Of a DNA stretch of 64,000 nucleotides, positions 18,416 to 26,708 are shown piece after piece. The translations under genes were made by a program, and so were the position numbers. The notes beneath the pieces are model-generated. The model saw only the letters and a list, made by a program, of their open reading frames with translations, made no database searches and was not told where the DNA came from. The DNA comes from Enterobacteriaceae bacterium LSJC7 (GTDB lineage Bacteria > Pseudomonadota > Gammaproteobacteria > Enterobacterales > Enterobacteriaceae): assembly GCA_000302695.1 (NCBI GenBank), contig AMFN01000004.1:248001-312000 (forward strand). The letters are read 5' to 3'. Each line of letters starts with the position of its first letter. The first letter of the stretch is position 1.

Positions 18416-19342
18416 TTATCCTCCTTCACCGCGTCTCAGGGCATACATCCGGCCCTCGGCGGCCAGTGCCAGCAGGTTCGGGTCATGTTCGCGGTTGCGT
18501 GGGAACACAATCGCGATGAGCTGTCGCATCTGATAGGGCTGTGCCAGCTTAAGCAATTGCACGTCATTACCGTAGACTTTTTTCATGCGCCCGGGCATCA
18601 GCGTCATGCCCACACCCGCCTGCACCAGGCTCAACATCGAGAAAATATCGTTGACCCGCATCACGATGTGTGGCTCAAAACCGGCGATGTGGAACGCTTC
18701 CTGGAAACCGGCGTAGGTGGCAAACCCTTCTGCCAGTGAGACAAACTTCTGGTCGCTGAAATCGCGCAGGTCCGCCGGTGCGCTGTTATCCAGGGCAACA
18801 CTGGCGGGGGCCGCCAGACAGATATCATCTTCAAATAGCGGCAGCACTTCGAGGTGGCTGCGATCGATTTCACTTTCCGAAATGGAAATCAGGATGGCAT
18901 CCAGCGTGCCGTCGTCGAGCATGGTCAGCAGCGCCTGGTTTGAACCCATCGTCAGGTCCAGTTCTACCTCCGGGCGCCTGAGCTTCATGCCCATGATCAG
19001 CTGTGGCACGGTTTCGAGCGTGAGTGAATACAGCGTGCCGATGCGCAGCCGCCCAAGGCCAAACCCCCCAGCACGCCGCGTCTCTTCTAGACCACGCGCA
19101 ATAGCGTCCATCGCTTCTGTTGCGTATTTCAGTAGCGTGTGGGCCGCCGGGAGTGCCACCAGATTACGTCCTTTATGGGTAAACAGCGGACAGCGAATTT
19201 CATCTTCAAGGGAATGCAGCGCTCGGTGCACGCTGACACTGCTTAACCCCAGCGCTTCGCCGGTACGGGCAATGTTCTCTTTTTCCATAAACGTGGTGAA
19301 CACCGTGAGCTTGCGAAATGTGATGTCGTTGTCGATGGGCAT
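18416..19342 (-). CDS. mdcR: LysR-type regulator of malonate utilisation
   Basis: A 308-residue LysR-family regulator. The N-terminal winged helix-turn-helix (residues 5-65, with NIARTGEALGLSSVSVHRAL) and the effector domain closely resemble MdcR of Klebsiella, which activates the mdc operon in response to malonate and represses itself. The conserved stretches GRLRIGTLYSLTLETVP, LDLTMGSNQALL and KFVSLAEGFATYAGF support this over a generic LysR. I took the ATG at 19342; an upstream frame adds 35 residues unlike the family. It is unusual that the gene is about 9.4 kb from the mdc operon and divergent from an unrelated cassette. Confidence 0.82.
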   Translation of the reverse strand: MPIDNDITFRKLTVFTTFMEKENIARTGEALGLSSVSVHRALHSLEDEIRCPLFTHKGRNLVALPAAHTLLKYATEAMDAIARGLEETRRAGGFGLGRLRIGTLYSLTLETVPQLIMGMKLRRPEVELDLTMGSNQALLTMLDDGTLDAILISISESEIDRSHLEVLPLFEDDICLAAPASVALDNSAPADLRDFSDQKFVSLAEGFATYAGFQEAFHIAGFEPHIVMRVNDIFSMLSLVQAGVGMTLMPGRMKKVYGNDVQLLKLAQPYQMRQLIAIVFPRNREHDPNLLALAAEGRMYALRRGEGG

Positions 19343-19451
19343 GTGTGCGTCACGTAATACATTTTTCTGATGGTTGCGCCATGAAGTGAGGTCTGTCGCA
19401 AAAATGGATACCAGAGTATCGCGTGTCAGCAGGCAAAAACGTGCCATAACG

Positions 19452-19467
19452 TGTGATTTTCATCACA
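19452..19467. promoter_or_regulatory. CRP-binding site between mdcR and the PRD/SFCGS cassette
   Basis: TGTGATTTTCATCACA matches both CRP half-sites exactly with the standard 6-base spacer. It sits 110 bases upstream of mdcR and about 140-155 bases upstream of the first cassette gene, so it could serve either promoter. Catabolite control of the sugar-acid cassette is the simpler reading. Confidence 0.8.
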
Positions 19468-19590
19468 TAAAATCAGTTATTAATCACAAATTAATGGCAT
19501 TTTGTGGAGCAGATCACTCTGCGCCGCACCATTTCCACTTTGAAACGGAAAACAACTCGCTACAAACCTGGGCTTACAAAAAGTAGGTTT

Positions 19591-19962
19591 ATGTCATCAC
19601 CAGTTAATAGGGTACTAAGCGTGGAAAACACAACGGTAATGATTGAGGAAACGGGCGACAAAGTGGCGCTGACCGCGCAGCTTGGCGAGCAGATGCTGGC
19701 CTGGACTAAGGCGCTACTGGCAGAGCAAGGCATCACACCAAATGATGTTCAGGAGCAGATGTTGAGCTCTCACGTGCGGGCGATGGCCCATCGGTCTGTG
19801 ACCGGCGAGCCGCTGCCAGAGGTGGATTTCAGCCTGTTTGAGGAAATTTCACAACACTCGATGGAACTTGCACAGAAGGTCGTAGACCAGTTTGGCAACC
19901 TGCCGGTTGAAGAATCCTGGCTGCTGTCGGTGCATTTCGAAGTGGCGAAAGACAATCTTTAA
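19591..19962 (+). CDS. small PRD-domain protein
   Basis: A protein of about 123 residues (113 if started at GTG 19621, which has AGGG eight bases upstream) made mainly of a single PTS-regulation-like domain. Features are an acidic N-terminus, the central LSSHVRAMAHRSVTGEPLPEV stretch reduced here to its key His-x-x-x-x-His pair, and a terminal WLLSVHFEVAKDN motif. Single-PRD proteins of this type are the first members of a conserved cassette known from Enterococcus and Aeromonas (recalled family knowledge). Without a DNA- or RNA-binding domain it is probably a phosphorylation sensor or a partner of the large PRD regulator at 26709. Seventeen bases separate it from the next gene. Confidence 0.8.
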   Translation: MSSPVNRVLSVENTTVMIEETGDKVALTAQLGEQMLAWTKALLAEQGITPNDVQEQMLSSHVRAMAHRSVTGEPLPEVDFSLFEEISQHSMELAQKVVDQFGNLPVEESWLLSVHFEVAKDNL

Positions 19963-19978
19963 ATTTCAGGAGCAATAA

Positions 19979-20338
19979 ATGGAACAGATTACAGTAGTGA
20001 TTGGCGATCGTCTGGGTAAAGGTCAGAAAGTTGCAGCAGGTGCTGAGAAAGCGGGCGCTCGTGCGGTAGTTGTACCGGGTGTTGCGGCTGACATGAAGCT
20101 TGGCGACGTGATGAAGGCAGAAAACGCCACTTTCGGCATCTCCTTTTGCGGCAGCGGCGGCGCGGGCGCTATCACTGCACAGACCAAATACGGCTACAAA
20201 GCGAAATACGGTATGCGCTCTATAGAAGAAGGCGTAACGGCAATCAACGAAGGTTGCAACGTGCTGGGCTTTGGCTTCATGGATAAAGAAGAACTGGGTG
20301 AGCGCCTGGTAGAAGCCTGGAAGAAGAAGTACGCATGA
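19979..20338 (+). CDS. glycine-rich SFCGS family protein
   Basis: A 119-residue soluble protein of the glycine-rich SFCGS family, of no known function. The name-giving motif FGISFCGSGGAGAI is at about residues 51-64. The N-terminus (ITVVIGDRLGKG, then RAVVVPGVAADMK) reads like a small alpha/beta nucleotide- or phosphate-binding fold. The single cysteine in the motif could be a phosphorylation or ligand site, by analogy with PTS IIB proteins; that is speculation. It overlaps the DUF4312 gene by four bases (ATGA). Confidence 0.85.
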   Translation: MEQITVVIGDRLGKGQKVAAGAEKAGARAVVVPGVAADMKLGDVMKAENATFGISFCGSGGAGAITAQTKYGYKAKYGMRSIEEGVTAINEGCNVLGFGFMDKEELGERLVEAWKKKYA

Positions 20339-20631
20339 AAGAGCAATTCACCTCTACGGTGAGGGTCTCTGGCAAAGGTGATACCAAAGCGAAAGCCTTT
20401 GCCGACGCCCTGAACCATGTTCAGGGCACCGTCATGAAATCCACACCCCACATCCTGCTGCGTATTGAGCCTCAGGATATTAGCGTGGTTCAGGCGCGAG
20501 TAGCGGTGCGCAAAGAGGCGTTTTTATTCTTCTTTCTGCGCCGGGAGCGGCAGAGTTTTAGCGTTGAGCTGGATGTGACCGTACAGGTGACGTCCGTCAA
20601 CCTCGATAAAGTGAATTTTGTCGCGCAATAA
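20335..20631 (+). CDS. DUF4312 family protein
   Basis: A 98-residue soluble protein matching the DUF4312 family that travels with the SFCGS and DUF4310/4311 proteins. It has an N-terminal beta-rich half and the stretch EAFLFFFLRRERQSF near residues 62-76. Its function is unknown; a small accessory subunit of the membrane complex encoded next is the likely role. It overlaps the previous gene and is followed after 26 bases by the DUF4311 gene. Confidence 0.82.
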   Translation: MKEQFTSTVRVSGKGDTKAKAFADALNHVQGTVMKSTPHILLRIEPQDISVVQARVAVRKEAFLFFFLRRERQSFSVELDVTVQVTSVNLDKVNFVAQ

Positions 20632-20657
20632 CAAAACATCAACACAAGGGTAGCGTG

Positions 20658-21434
20658 ATGTTCTTAATAATATTAATAAAATCGCTCATCATCGGCGGGC
20701 TGGTTGGCGTCGGTGTAGGCGCGGGGGCGGCACGTATGTTCCACGCCCCGACCTCCCAGGGAATGGGGGCATTTCGCACACTGGGGGAGCTGAATTCCTG
20801 TGAAGGCGATCCAGCTTCGCACTTCTCATTTGGATTAGGTTTCTTCTTCAACGCCTGGGCATCTTCCGTTGCCGCAGGTGCTTTCACGCAGGACGTTGAC
20901 CACCGCATTATCCCGCACTGGGGTGCTGCGGCGTTGATGATCAAAAACCGCAACGTGGCTGAAACGCTGCACGATCCGCGCAAAATGGCGATCGCGTGTG
21001 GCGTGATTGGTATGGCGGTTGTCACCTTCCTGAACATGACCGCTTCTTCGGTACCGGAATCCCTGCAGGTCACCGCGGTGAAGGTGCTGGTGCCAGCGGC
21101 AAACCTGCTGGTTAACACCGTGATGCCGGTTATCTTCTGGCTGGCGGCTATCGATGCAGGTAAACGCTCTGGCTTCTGGGCAACCATTTTCGGTGGTCTG
21201 GCACAGCTGATTATGGGTAACGCCGTACCGGGTCTGGTACTGGGTATCCTGATTGGTAAAGGCGTTGAAGAGAGCGGCTGGAACCGTATTACCAAAGTGA
21301 TGATGGCGGCGATTATCGTTCTGTTTGTCATGAGCGGCTTCTTCCGTGGCTTCGATATGAAACTACTGGAGTCCTTCCACCTCGGCGTGCCGAACTGGCT
21401 GGAACTCATTCATAACTCGATGAGCGGGAAATAA
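20658..21434 (+). CDS. DUF4311 integral membrane protein
   Basis: A 258-residue inner-membrane protein with about six to seven hydrophobic segments. It shows the glycine-rich N-terminal helix IIGGLVGVGVGAGAARMF and a conserved loop after it (SQGMGAFRTLGELNSCEGD). It belongs to DUF4311. With DUF4310 it is the obvious transport pair of the cassette. The ATG at 20658 lies seven bases after AAGGG; a GTG one codon earlier is also possible. The transport mechanism has not been established to my knowledge. Confidence 0.85.
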   Translation: MFLIILIKSLIIGGLVGVGVGAGAARMFHAPTSQGMGAFRTLGELNSCEGDPASHFSFGLGFFFNAWASSVAAGAFTQDVDHRIIPHWGAAALMIKNRNVAETLHDPRKMAIACGVIGMAVVTFLNMTASSVPESLQVTAVKVLVPAANLLVNTVMPVIFWLAAIDAGKRSGFWATIFGGLAQLIMGNAVPGLVLGILIGKGVEESGWNRITKVMMAAIIVLFVMSGFFRGFDMKLLESFHLGVPNWLELIHNSMSGK

Positions 21435-21445
21435 GGAGCAGATAA

Positions 21446-22087
21446 ATGGAAGAGAAAAAAGGTTTCTGGTATGCCGACTGGTCGTTCCCGATCTTCGTTG
21501 GCCTGCTTTCCTCCGGCGTGTTCGCCGGGACACACATGTATTACCTCTACGGCATTGGTGCCTTTAACGAAGTGGCATTCGTGGCCATGTTGAAAGCGGG
21601 CATCGACACCGGCGCTTACGGCGCGGTGGCAGCGTTTGGCGCAAGCTTCCTGTTTGCCCGTATTATCGAAGGCTCGCTGGTGGGGATTCTCGATATCGGT
21701 GGTGCGATTCAGACTGGTGTAGGGCTGGGCGTACCGGCACTGCTGCTGGGCGCGGGCTTTGTGTTTCCGGTGGCCAACTTCACCGCCTCGCTGGTAACCG
21801 GCCTGGCGATTGGTCTTGCGATTGGTTATGTGATTATCCTGGCACGTAAATTTACCGTTGGTCAGGGCAACACCACCTACGGCGCAGACGTAATGATGGG
21901 TGCGGGTAATGCCTCCGGTCGCTTCCTGGGGCCGCTCATCATCCTCAGCGCCATGGGCGCGTCCATTCCTATCGGCCTGGGTTCACTGCTTGGCGCACTG
22001 CTGTTTTACGTGTGGCAGAAGCCCATCACCGGCGGCGCAATCCTTGGAGCCATGCTCTTCGGTGCCTTCTTCCCGGTTGCACTCTAA
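21446..22087 (+). CDS. DUF4310 integral membrane protein
   Basis: A 213-residue membrane protein with about six hydrophobic segments, of the DUF4310 family. The N-terminus is short and cytoplasmic (MEEKKGFWYADWSFP). Repeated glycine-rich helices such as IGLGSLLGALLFY suggest tight packing with the DUF4311 partner 11 bases upstream. The pair plausibly forms the permease for the cassette's substrate. A 42-base gap leads to the catabolic genes. Confidence 0.85.
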   Translation: MEEKKGFWYADWSFPIFVGLLSSGVFAGTHMYYLYGIGAFNEVAFVAMLKAGIDTGAYGAVAAFGASFLFARIIEGSLVGILDIGGAIQTGVGLGVPALLLGAGFVFPVANFTASLVTGLAIGLAIGYVIILARKFTVGQGNTTYGADVMMGAGNASGRFLGPLIILSAMGASIPIGLGSLLGALLFYVWQKPITGGAILGAMLFGAFFPVAL

Positions 22088-22129
22088 GTTGTACGGGCGC
22101 TACGGCGCCCGGTTTATCAGGAGAATCCC

Positions 22130-23263
22130 ATGTTTGACTTAATCCTGCGTCGGGCACGCCTGGCAGATGACAGCGTTATCGATATCGCGATTCAGGACGG
22201 TAAGATAGCGGCGTTGGGCGACGTATCCGGCCCGGCGCGTGAGGAAAAGAACCTTGAAGGTAAGGGCTACGTCAGCGCGGGCTGGATTGACTCTCACGTA
22301 CATTGCTACCCCAAATCCCCGATTTACCACGACGAGCCAGACAGCGTCGGCATTGCGACCGGCGTGACGAGCGTGGTAGATGCAGGCAGCACCGGCGCGG
22401 ATGACATTGATGACTTCTATGCGCTTACGCGTGAAGCCACCACTGAGGTGTATGCGCTGCTGAACATTTCCCGCGTTGGGCTGATTGCGCAAAACGAGCT
22501 GTCCGATATGTCGCATATCGACACGGCTGCCGCCAGCGCTGCCATCAAGCGTTACCCGGATTTTATCGTTGGCATCAAGGCGCGCATGAGCAGCAGCGTG
22601 GTCGGTGCAAACGGCATTAAGCCGCTGGAGCGCGCCAAGCTTATTCAGAAAGAGAACGACGACCTGCCGCTGATGGTACACATTGGCAACAACCCGCCGG
22701 ATCTTGATGAAATTGCCGACCTGCTGACTTCTGGCGATATCATTACTCACTGCTATAACGGCAAGCCTAACCGCATCCTGACCCCGACCGGGCAGCTGCG
22801 CGCGTCTGTCAGCCGGGCGCTGGCGCGTGGCGTGCGTATGGATATTGGTCACGGTACGGCGAGCTTCAGCTTTGCTGTTGCACAGCAGGCTATTGCGTTG
22901 GGCATCCTGCCGCACACCATCAGTTCTGATATCTACTGTAAAAACCGCATCAACGGGCCGGTGTATAGCCTGGCTGCCGTGATGTCCAAATTCCTCGCCA
23001 TCGGCATGACGCTGCCGGAGGTGATTGACTGCGTGACGATTCATGCTGCCGAAGGTTTACGTCTTGCCCACAAAGGCCGCCTGACCGTTGGCGCTGACGC
23101 AGACCTGACGGTGTTTGCGCTGCGCCGCCAGTCCACGCTGTTTACCGATTCTGAGAACGACACGCTGCAGGCAGAAGAGCAGATTCTGCCGCTGGCTGCA
23201 CTGCGCGCCGGCAAGTGGTTCATGACTGAACAAGGGAAAGCCGAAAATGTCTTCGATTTATGA
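22130..23263 (+). CDS. amidohydrolase/deacetylase family metallohydrolase
   Basis: A 377-residue cytoplasmic TIM-barrel metallohydrolase. Metal ligands are seen in order: HVH in GWIDSHVHCYP (about residue 57), the candidate bridging lysine in VGIKARMSSS (about 152), MVHIGNNPP, ITHCYNG, and the Asp in ISSDIYC. It is annotated in related genomes as an amidohydrolase/deacetylase, and I infer removal of an N-acyl group from an amino sugar acid before the lyase step. The next gene starts inside its 3' end (17-base overlap), tying the deacetylase to the ammonia-lyase. Confidence 0.83.
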   Translation: MFDLILRRARLADDSVIDIAIQDGKIAALGDVSGPAREEKNLEGKGYVSAGWIDSHVHCYPKSPIYHDEPDSVGIATGVTSVVDAGSTGADDIDDFYALTREATTEVYALLNISRVGLIAQNELSDMSHIDTAAASAAIKRYPDFIVGIKARMSSSVVGANGIKPLERAKLIQKENDDLPLMVHIGNNPPDLDEIADLLTSGDIITHCYNGKPNRILTPTGQLRASVSRALARGVRMDIGHGTASFSFAVAQQAIALGILPHTISSDIYCKNRINGPVYSLAAVMSKFLAIGMTLPEVIDCVTIHAAEGLRLAHKGRLTVGADADLTVFALRRQSTLFTDSENDTLQAEEQILPLAALRAGKWFMTEQGKAENVFDL

Positions 23264-24362
23264 GAAATACTGTTTAAAGCAGGTCATTAATGCCTCAGGG
23301 CGCATGACCATCCTCGGCGTCTCTACGCCGCGCCCGGAAGTGGTGGAGGCCGTCAACACCGGCATGAACCACTATTTTGAGATGAAAGATCTGGTGAATA
23401 AAACCGGTGAATACATCGCGAAGTTGCTGGGCGTAGAAGGGGCAACGGTGGTGTCCTGTGCATCGGCTGGTATCGCCCAGTCTATCGCCGCCGTGCTGGT
23501 TAAAGACAGCGAGTGGTTGCTGGAAAACCTGCACGTCACGCCGGTTGAGAACAACGAGATAGTGCTGCCAAAAGGCCACAACGTTAACTTTGGCGCACCG
23601 GTCGGGACGATGGTGGCGCTCGGCGGCGGTAAAATCGTTGAAGCAGGCTACGCCAACGAATGCTCTGGTGCACAGTTAGCGGCTGCCATTACGCCGCGTA
23701 CAGCCGCCATCCTTTACATCAAATCTCACCACTGCGTACAAAAAAGCATGCTGAACGTTGCTCAGGCAGCGGAAGTGGCGCGTGCGCACAACCTGCCGCT
23801 GATTGTCGATGCCGCAGCAGAAGAAGATTTGCAGCGCTACTACCACGACGGTGCCGACCTTGTGATTTACAGCGGCGCGAAAGCCATTGAAGGGCCAACC
23901 AGCGGCCTGGTGATTGGCCGCACCCAGTATGTGGAGTGGGTGAAGCGCCAGTCCAACGGCATCGGTCGTGCAATGAAAGTGGGTAAAGAAGGCATTCTTG
24001 GCCTGACCTGCGCCATTGAGCACTACCTCACCGCTGCCAAAGAGAGCGGTGCCGAGATGGTGGCAAAAATGACGCCATTTATCGACTCCCTCAACACCCT
24101 CAATGGCGTAAGCGCCCGCGTGGTGTGGGACTCTGCGGGCCGTGATATTGCCCGCGCTGAAATCAAATTTGATGAAGCCACCACCGGCATCGCTACGGGC
24201 GACCTGGTGGGTGCGCTCAAGCAGGGTGAGTACGCGATTTATTTTCGCGGCTACAAGGCTAACGAAGGCATTATCGAAGCCGATGTGCGCAGCGTTACCG
24301 CCCCGCAGCTGGATATTATTTACCGCCGTATTAGTGAGTTACTTAAGGAGAAGCAGGCATGA
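23247..24362 (+). CDS. DgaE-like PLP-dependent ammonia-lyase
   Basis: A 371-residue fold-type I PLP enzyme of the SelA-like group. DgaE of Salmonella converts D-glucosaminate-6-phosphate to 2-keto-3-deoxygluconate-6-phosphate and ammonia, and this protein is clearly in that family. The PLP lysine is expected in YSGAKAIEGPTSG (about residue 213), with the Asp of LIVDAAAEEDL before it. The substrate here may be a different amino sugar acid phosphate. It overlaps both neighbours (17 and 4 bases), so the deacetylase, lyase and aldolase are made together. Confidence 0.85.
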   Translation: MSSIYEKYCLKQVINASGRMTILGVSTPRPEVVEAVNTGMNHYFEMKDLVNKTGEYIAKLLGVEGATVVSCASAGIAQSIAAVLVKDSEWLLENLHVTPVENNEIVLPKGHNVNFGAPVGTMVALGGGKIVEAGYANECSGAQLAAAITPRTAAILYIKSHHCVQKSMLNVAQAAEVARAHNLPLIVDAAAEEDLQRYYHDGADLVIYSGAKAIEGPTSGLVIGRTQYVEWVKRQSNGIGRAMKVGKEGILGLTCAIEHYLTAAKESGAEMVAKMTPFIDSLNTLNGVSARVVWDSAGRDIARAEIKFDEATTGIATGDLVGALKQGEYAIYFRGYKANEGIIEADVRSVTAPQLDIIYRRISELLKEKQA

Positions 24363-25099
24363 AACTGACCCCCAATTTTTACCGTGACCGCGTATGCCTC
24401 AATGTGCTGGCAGGCTCCAAAGAGAACGCAAAGGCTATTTATGAGGCAGCGGAAGGCCACGTGCTGGTGGGCGTTTTGTCCAAAGATTATCCTGATGTTG
24501 CCAGCGCAGTTGCCGACATGCGCGAATACGCAAAGCTGATTGATAACGCCCTGTCCGTGGGCCTGGGTGCAGGCGACCCGAACCAGTCTGCGATGGTGAG
24601 CGAAATTTCACGCCAGGTGCAACCGCAGCACGTAAACCAGGTCTTCACCGGCGTTGGCCCAAGCCGTGCGCTGCTGGGGCAGAATGACTCTGTCGTTAAC
24701 GGCCTGATCTCACCTACCGGTACCGTCGGTATGGTAAAAATCTCCACCGGCCCGCTGAGCTCAGGTCAGCCGGATGCGATTGTACCGGTTGAAACCGCCA
24801 TTGCGCTGCTCAAAGACATGGGCGGCAGCTCCGTGAAGTACTTCCCGATGGGTGGCCTGAAGCACCGCGACGAGTTTGAAGCGGTGGCAAAAGCCTGTGC
24901 ACAGCACGACTTCTGGCTGGAGCCGACGGGCGGTATCGATCTTGATAACTACGAAGAGATCCTCAAGATTGCACTCGACGCGGGCGTGAGCAAAATCATT
25001 CCGCATATCTACAGCTCCATTATCGACAAAGCCAGTGGCGACACGCGCCCGCAAGACGTGCGCACGCTGTTGGCGATGACGAAGAAGCTGGTCGGGTAA
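24359..25099 (+). CDS. KDGP aldolase family protein (DgaF-like)
   Basis: A 246-residue TIM-barrel aldolase of the DgaF/KDGP aldolase family. It splits 2-keto-3-deoxy-6-phosphogluconate into pyruvate and glyceraldehyde-3-phosphate. Lys in VGVLSKDYPDV (about residue 41) and the phosphate-binding GGLKHRDEF and PTGGIDLDNYE regions are present. A phosphorylated substrate implies that the imported compound is phosphorylated during or after uptake, yet no sugar kinase is visible in the cassette. It is the last gene before a 430-base gap. Confidence 0.87.
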   Translation: MKLTPNFYRDRVCLNVLAGSKENAKAIYEAAEGHVLVGVLSKDYPDVASAVADMREYAKLIDNALSVGLGAGDPNQSAMVSEISRQVQPQHVNQVFTGVGPSRALLGQNDSVVNGLISPTGTVGMVKISTGPLSSGQPDAIVPVETAIALLKDMGGSSVKYFPMGGLKHRDEFEAVAKACAQHDFWLEPTGGIDLDNYEEILKIALDAGVSKIIPHIYSSIIDKASGDTRPQDVRTLLAMTKKLVG

Positions 25100-25380
25100 T
25101 TTCTTCTGCCGCCAGGTTTGCTATGGCGGCAAGTAGAGTGTTCCAGGCCCGGTTTGCAACGGTGAAGGTGAGCAGCCCGGTCCTGGCCACAAACGTGCAC
25201 AATCCTGCAGAAGGCGCAGCAGTGCTTTCTCTTTTCTGAAGTCTGAATAAGAACCGAGACGAAGCGCCAGTAATGGGATGGTGATTCGGCACTCTGAGAG
25301 CTGCCCGGTGCATGACGTTATCAATGCTCTTTGAGCAATAACCGGAATTGCGCACCCCTACTCTTTGCTTAAGTGCAGAG

Positions 25381-25422
25381 GGTTAGGGTAAGCAGGTCAT
25401 TCACGGCCTGCTCACCCTAACC
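25381..25422. repeat. long inverted repeat in the gap between aldolase and lactonase genes
   Basis: Arms of 16 bases (25381-25396 and 25407-25422) pair at 15 of 16 positions around a 10-base loop. No T tract follows on either strand, so a simple intrinsic terminator is not obvious. It may be an operator or a transcript-stabilising hairpin. It lies in an otherwise gene-free 430-base stretch (25100-25529) in which I see no other feature apart from a GC hairpin near 25108-25131. Confidence 0.75.
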
Positions 25423-25529
25423 GGAATATCAACACATCCGTATTCATTCACTACCGGCGTGACCGTTTGCTGTCAGACACGCTATCGCTTCGACATACTT
25501 TTGCGCCAGGCGCGAAACGGAGGATACAC

Positions 25530-26684
25530 ATGGCACTGAAACACTCTTTGCTGGCGCTTGCGCTGGCAGCTTGCGCAGGCTCAGCGTTAGCGGCACAGCC
25601 GCATTACGCCTGGGTTGGCACCTATAATCCGAACGGCGAAGGGCTGTACCGGTTTGTGCTGAACGCGCAAACCGGCGCGCTTAGCGGCAAAACGTTGGTC
25701 AGCCAACTGCCCAACGCTGCACAGCTTACGACCTCCGCTGATGGTAAAACGCTGTATCTTGCCAGCGAAGTGGAAAAGGGCGTGGTACAGGCGCTGCGCG
25801 TGAAAGAAAACGGTGAGCTGGAGGCGCTTAATCAGGTGGCCTCCGGCGGTGATGGTCCGGTGTATCTGTCACTCACGCCAAACGGTAAACATCTGCTGGT
25901 TGCAAACTACGTGAGCGGTTCCGTGGCCGTGCTGCCAGTCAACGCTGACGGTAGCCTGAGTGAGGCCAGCGATGTGCAGCAGCACGAAGGCCCGCCGGGG
26001 GCAGCACAACCCGCCGCAGCCGTTGAAGGCAGCTTTGCCATTAGCGATCACAACGGGCCGCACGCGCACATGATCGCAGCCGATCCGCAGGGCAGGTTTG
26101 TTTTCGCGACAGACCTGGGGCTGGATAGGATTTATCAGTACCGGTTTGATGAGACCAACGGTAAGCTTACGCCCAACTCACCGCCCTGGATTTCAGCCTC
26201 GTCCGCGGGTGCTGGTCCGCGTCATTTTGTGTTCACGCCGAAAGGCGACGCGCTATGGCTGATTAATGAGGAAGCCTCCACGCTGACTGGCTACACAGTA
26301 GATGTGCAGAAAGGCACGCTGACGGAAGGTAAAACGATCTCCTCGTTACCTGAAGGTTACAAGGGTACAAGCTTTGCCGCTGGACTGGTCTTAAATGCTG
26401 ACGGAACAAACCTTTATGTCGCTAATAGATTGCGAAACAGCATTTCGCACTTTACCCTGAGTGGTGATGGCGACTTAACGCTTAAGGATGAGGTCTGGAC
26501 CGGGGGCGACTATCCGCGCACGCTAACGCTGAGCCCTGACGGGCGCTGGCTTTACGCAATGAACCAGCGTAGCGACAACATCACCCGGTTTCGTATTGCA
26601 ACGGATGGCGGAAAACTAACGCCTGCTGACGATTATACGCCAGTGGGCAGCCCTTCTCAGATGGTTATTACACCGCTGAAATAA
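25530..26684 (+). CDS. exported lactonase-like beta-propeller protein
   Basis: A 384-residue protein of the 6-phosphogluconolactonase (YbhE/3-carboxymuconate cyclase) seven-bladed propeller family. A signal peptide (residues 1-21, ending SALA before AQPHYAW) places it in the periplasm, unlike the cytoplasmic Pgl of E. coli. The family motifs NGPHAHMI, GAGPRHFVF and DYPRTLTLSPDGRWLYAMN are present. The start is fixed by GGAGG before the ATG; an upstream in-frame ATG at 25467 lacks a ribosome site. Its position between the aldolase and the regulator suggests that it opens a sugar-acid lactone outside the inner membrane before uptake (inference). Confidence 0.82.
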   Translation: MALKHSLLALALAACAGSALAAQPHYAWVGTYNPNGEGLYRFVLNAQTGALSGKTLVSQLPNAAQLTTSADGKTLYLASEVEKGVVQALRVKENGELEALNQVASGGDGPVYLSLTPNGKHLLVANYVSGSVAVLPVNADGSLSEASDVQQHEGPPGAAQPAAAVEGSFAISDHNGPHAHMIAADPQGRFVFATDLGLDRIYQYRFDETNGKLTPNSPPWISASSAGAGPRHFVFTPKGDALWLINEEASTLTGYTVDVQKGTLTEGKTISSLPEGYKGTSFAAGLVLNADGTNLYVANRLRNSISHFTLSGDGDLTLKDEVWTGGDYPRTLTLSPDGRWLYAMNQRSDNITRFRIATDGGKLTPADDYTPVGSPSQMVITPLK

Positions 26685-26708
26685 AGGGTTAAACGAGAGG
26701 AAACAGAG

